64,000 nt of DNA from Bathymodiolus japonicus methanotrophic gill symbiont (lineage in GTDB: Bacteria > Pseudomonadota > Gammaproteobacteria > Methylococcales > Methylomonadaceae), in assembly GCF_019721995.1 (NCBI RefSeq), contig NZ_BLYC01000017.1:1-64000 (forward strand). The letters are read 5' to 3'. Under the pieces are notes generated by a model. That model ran no database searches. It saw nothing but the letters and a program-made list of their open reading frames with translations, and was not told the origin of the DNA. Shown piece by piece: positions 63,338 to 64,000 of the stretch. The stretch's first letter is position 1; each line of letters begins with the position of its first letter. A program made the position numbers and the translations under genes.

Positions 63338-64000
63338 ATGCCTGCACAGCTGCGTAAAATCATTCACATAGATATGGATGCATTTTTTGCGGCGGTAGAA
63401 CAGCGCAATAATCCAAAATACCGCAATAAACCTATTATCGTTGGTGGAGCTCCTGATAGTCGAGGGGTGGTTGCCACTTGTAGTTATGAAGCGAGAAAAT
63501 ACGGCATTCATTCGGCAATGCCATCATCCCGCGCGTTTAGCCTGTGTCCTCAGGCTATCTTTGTAAAGCCCCGGATTGTATTATACAAAGAAGTTTCTGC
63601 ATTAATCCGGCAGATATTTTACCAATACACCAAGCTGGTTGAGCCGGTATCACTGGATGAGGCATATCTGGATGTGAGTCAAAGTGAGCTCTACCAGGGA
63701 TCAGCAACACGAATTGCACTGGCAATTAAGCAGCAAATCTTATCCGACACGGGGTTAGTTGCATCGGCAGGCGTTTCTTATAATAAATTTTTTGCAAAAA
63801 TAGCCTCCGATATGGATAAGCCGGATGGGCTATATTTGATAACCCCAGAGCAAGGGGTAGAATTTGTTGCACAACTACCCATAGGTAAGTTTCATGGTGT
63901 GGGTAAGGCGACTGAACGAAAAATGCATGATTTGGGTATCAAAAATGGCGCCGATCTTAAGCAGTTTTCTTTACCGACACTACAGCAACACTTTGGCAAA
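63338..64000 (+). CDS. dinB: DNA polymerase IV (Y family), partial
   Basis: Open from ATG 63338 to the window end (221 codons). IIHIDMDAFFAAVEQRNNPK has the first catalytic Asp, VEPVSLDEAYLDV the second Asp and Glu; ASDMDKPDGL-like ASDMDKPDGLYLI and LPIGKFHGVGKATERKMHDL follow. It performs translesion synthesis. The C-terminal little-finger domain lies beyond the window. Confidence 0.95.
   Translation, partial: MPAQLRKIIHIDMDAFFAAVEQRNNPKYRNKPIIVGGAPDSRGVVATCSYEARKYGIHSAMPSSRAFSLCPQAIFVKPRIVLYKEVSALIRQIFYQYTKLVEPVSLDEAYLDVSQSELYQGSATRIALAIKQQILSDTGLVASAGVSYNKFFAKIASDMDKPDGLYLITPEQGVEFVAQLPIGKFHGVGKATERKMHDLGIKNGADLKQFSLPTLQQHFGK

Overview
The window looks like the chromosome of a moderately AT-rich gammaproteobacterium. 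The gene orders tig-clpP-clpX-lon-hupB-tRNA-Val-tRNA-Asp-ppiD, lptM-lysA-dapF-DUF484-xerC and xseB-ispA are all gammaproteobacterial. Species cannot be named from the sequence; a host-associated or sediment lineage with many insertion sequences, possibly close to the methanotrophs, is only a guess. Between the housekeeping blocks the DNA is filled with nested mobile DNA and decaying genes.

Layout. 1-7.9 kb: remnants of degP and of IS4-type, IS630-type and other elements. 8.3-19.4 kb: tRNA-Leu, tig, clpP, clpX, (nested insertions), lon, hupB, tRNA-Val, tRNA-Asp, ppiD. 19.9-22.9 kb: htpX, a Nudix ADP-sugar hydrolase and a YajR-like MFS exporter. 23.0-24.65 kb: two decayed genes (acyltransferase-like and formyltransferase-like). 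24.7-32.9 kb: priA, a phosphate permease, thiC under a TPP riboswitch, and a secreted beta-helix protein. 33.4-36.9 kb: mutS and cvfB. 37.0-40.3 kb: a Russian-doll stack of five mobile elements. 40.4-43.9 kb: parE, xseB, ispA and a DUF1289-like gene. 44.2-55.4 kb: dhaL and dhaK, convergent and separated by a 9.6 kb accessory island with an IS6 element, a 963-aa secreted repeat protein, a secreted NUC1 nuclease and more insertions. 55.5-64 kb: TRAP transporter small and large subunits, lptM, lysA, dapF, DUF484, xerC, DUF2333, DUF4389 and the start of dinB.

The most unusual content is a family of short non-coding mobile elements, here called CGCTG elements. Type A has six full-length copies of exactly 280 bp, type B has three of exactly 260 bp, and type C is 295 bp or longer; truncated and composite copies also occur. 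They start with CGCTG and end with GCGCGCCTG (A, B) or ACTCCCC plus one or two bases (C). They have no terminal inverted repeats. Where the interrupted gene or element can be rebuilt, they sit in the target with no target-site duplication and no loss of target bases. The three types share stems at the same positions but with different sequences, with compensatory changes and G-T wobbles that fit an RNA read from the CGCTG-first strand. Every copy that interrupts a gene lies antisense to it in this RNA polarity, and 11 of 12 copies share one orientation in the window. I do not recognise this family.

A second non-autonomous family, M1, is a 203-205 bp MITE with CTGAAGTTTCCCAAT ends and 8-9 bp target duplications (six copies). 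A third (M2) is a 319 bp MITE with CCCATCTTCGTCACT ends. A fourth (M3) shares its ends with a nearby IS. Several terminators (clpX-lon, ppiD-htpX) have been split by these insertions.
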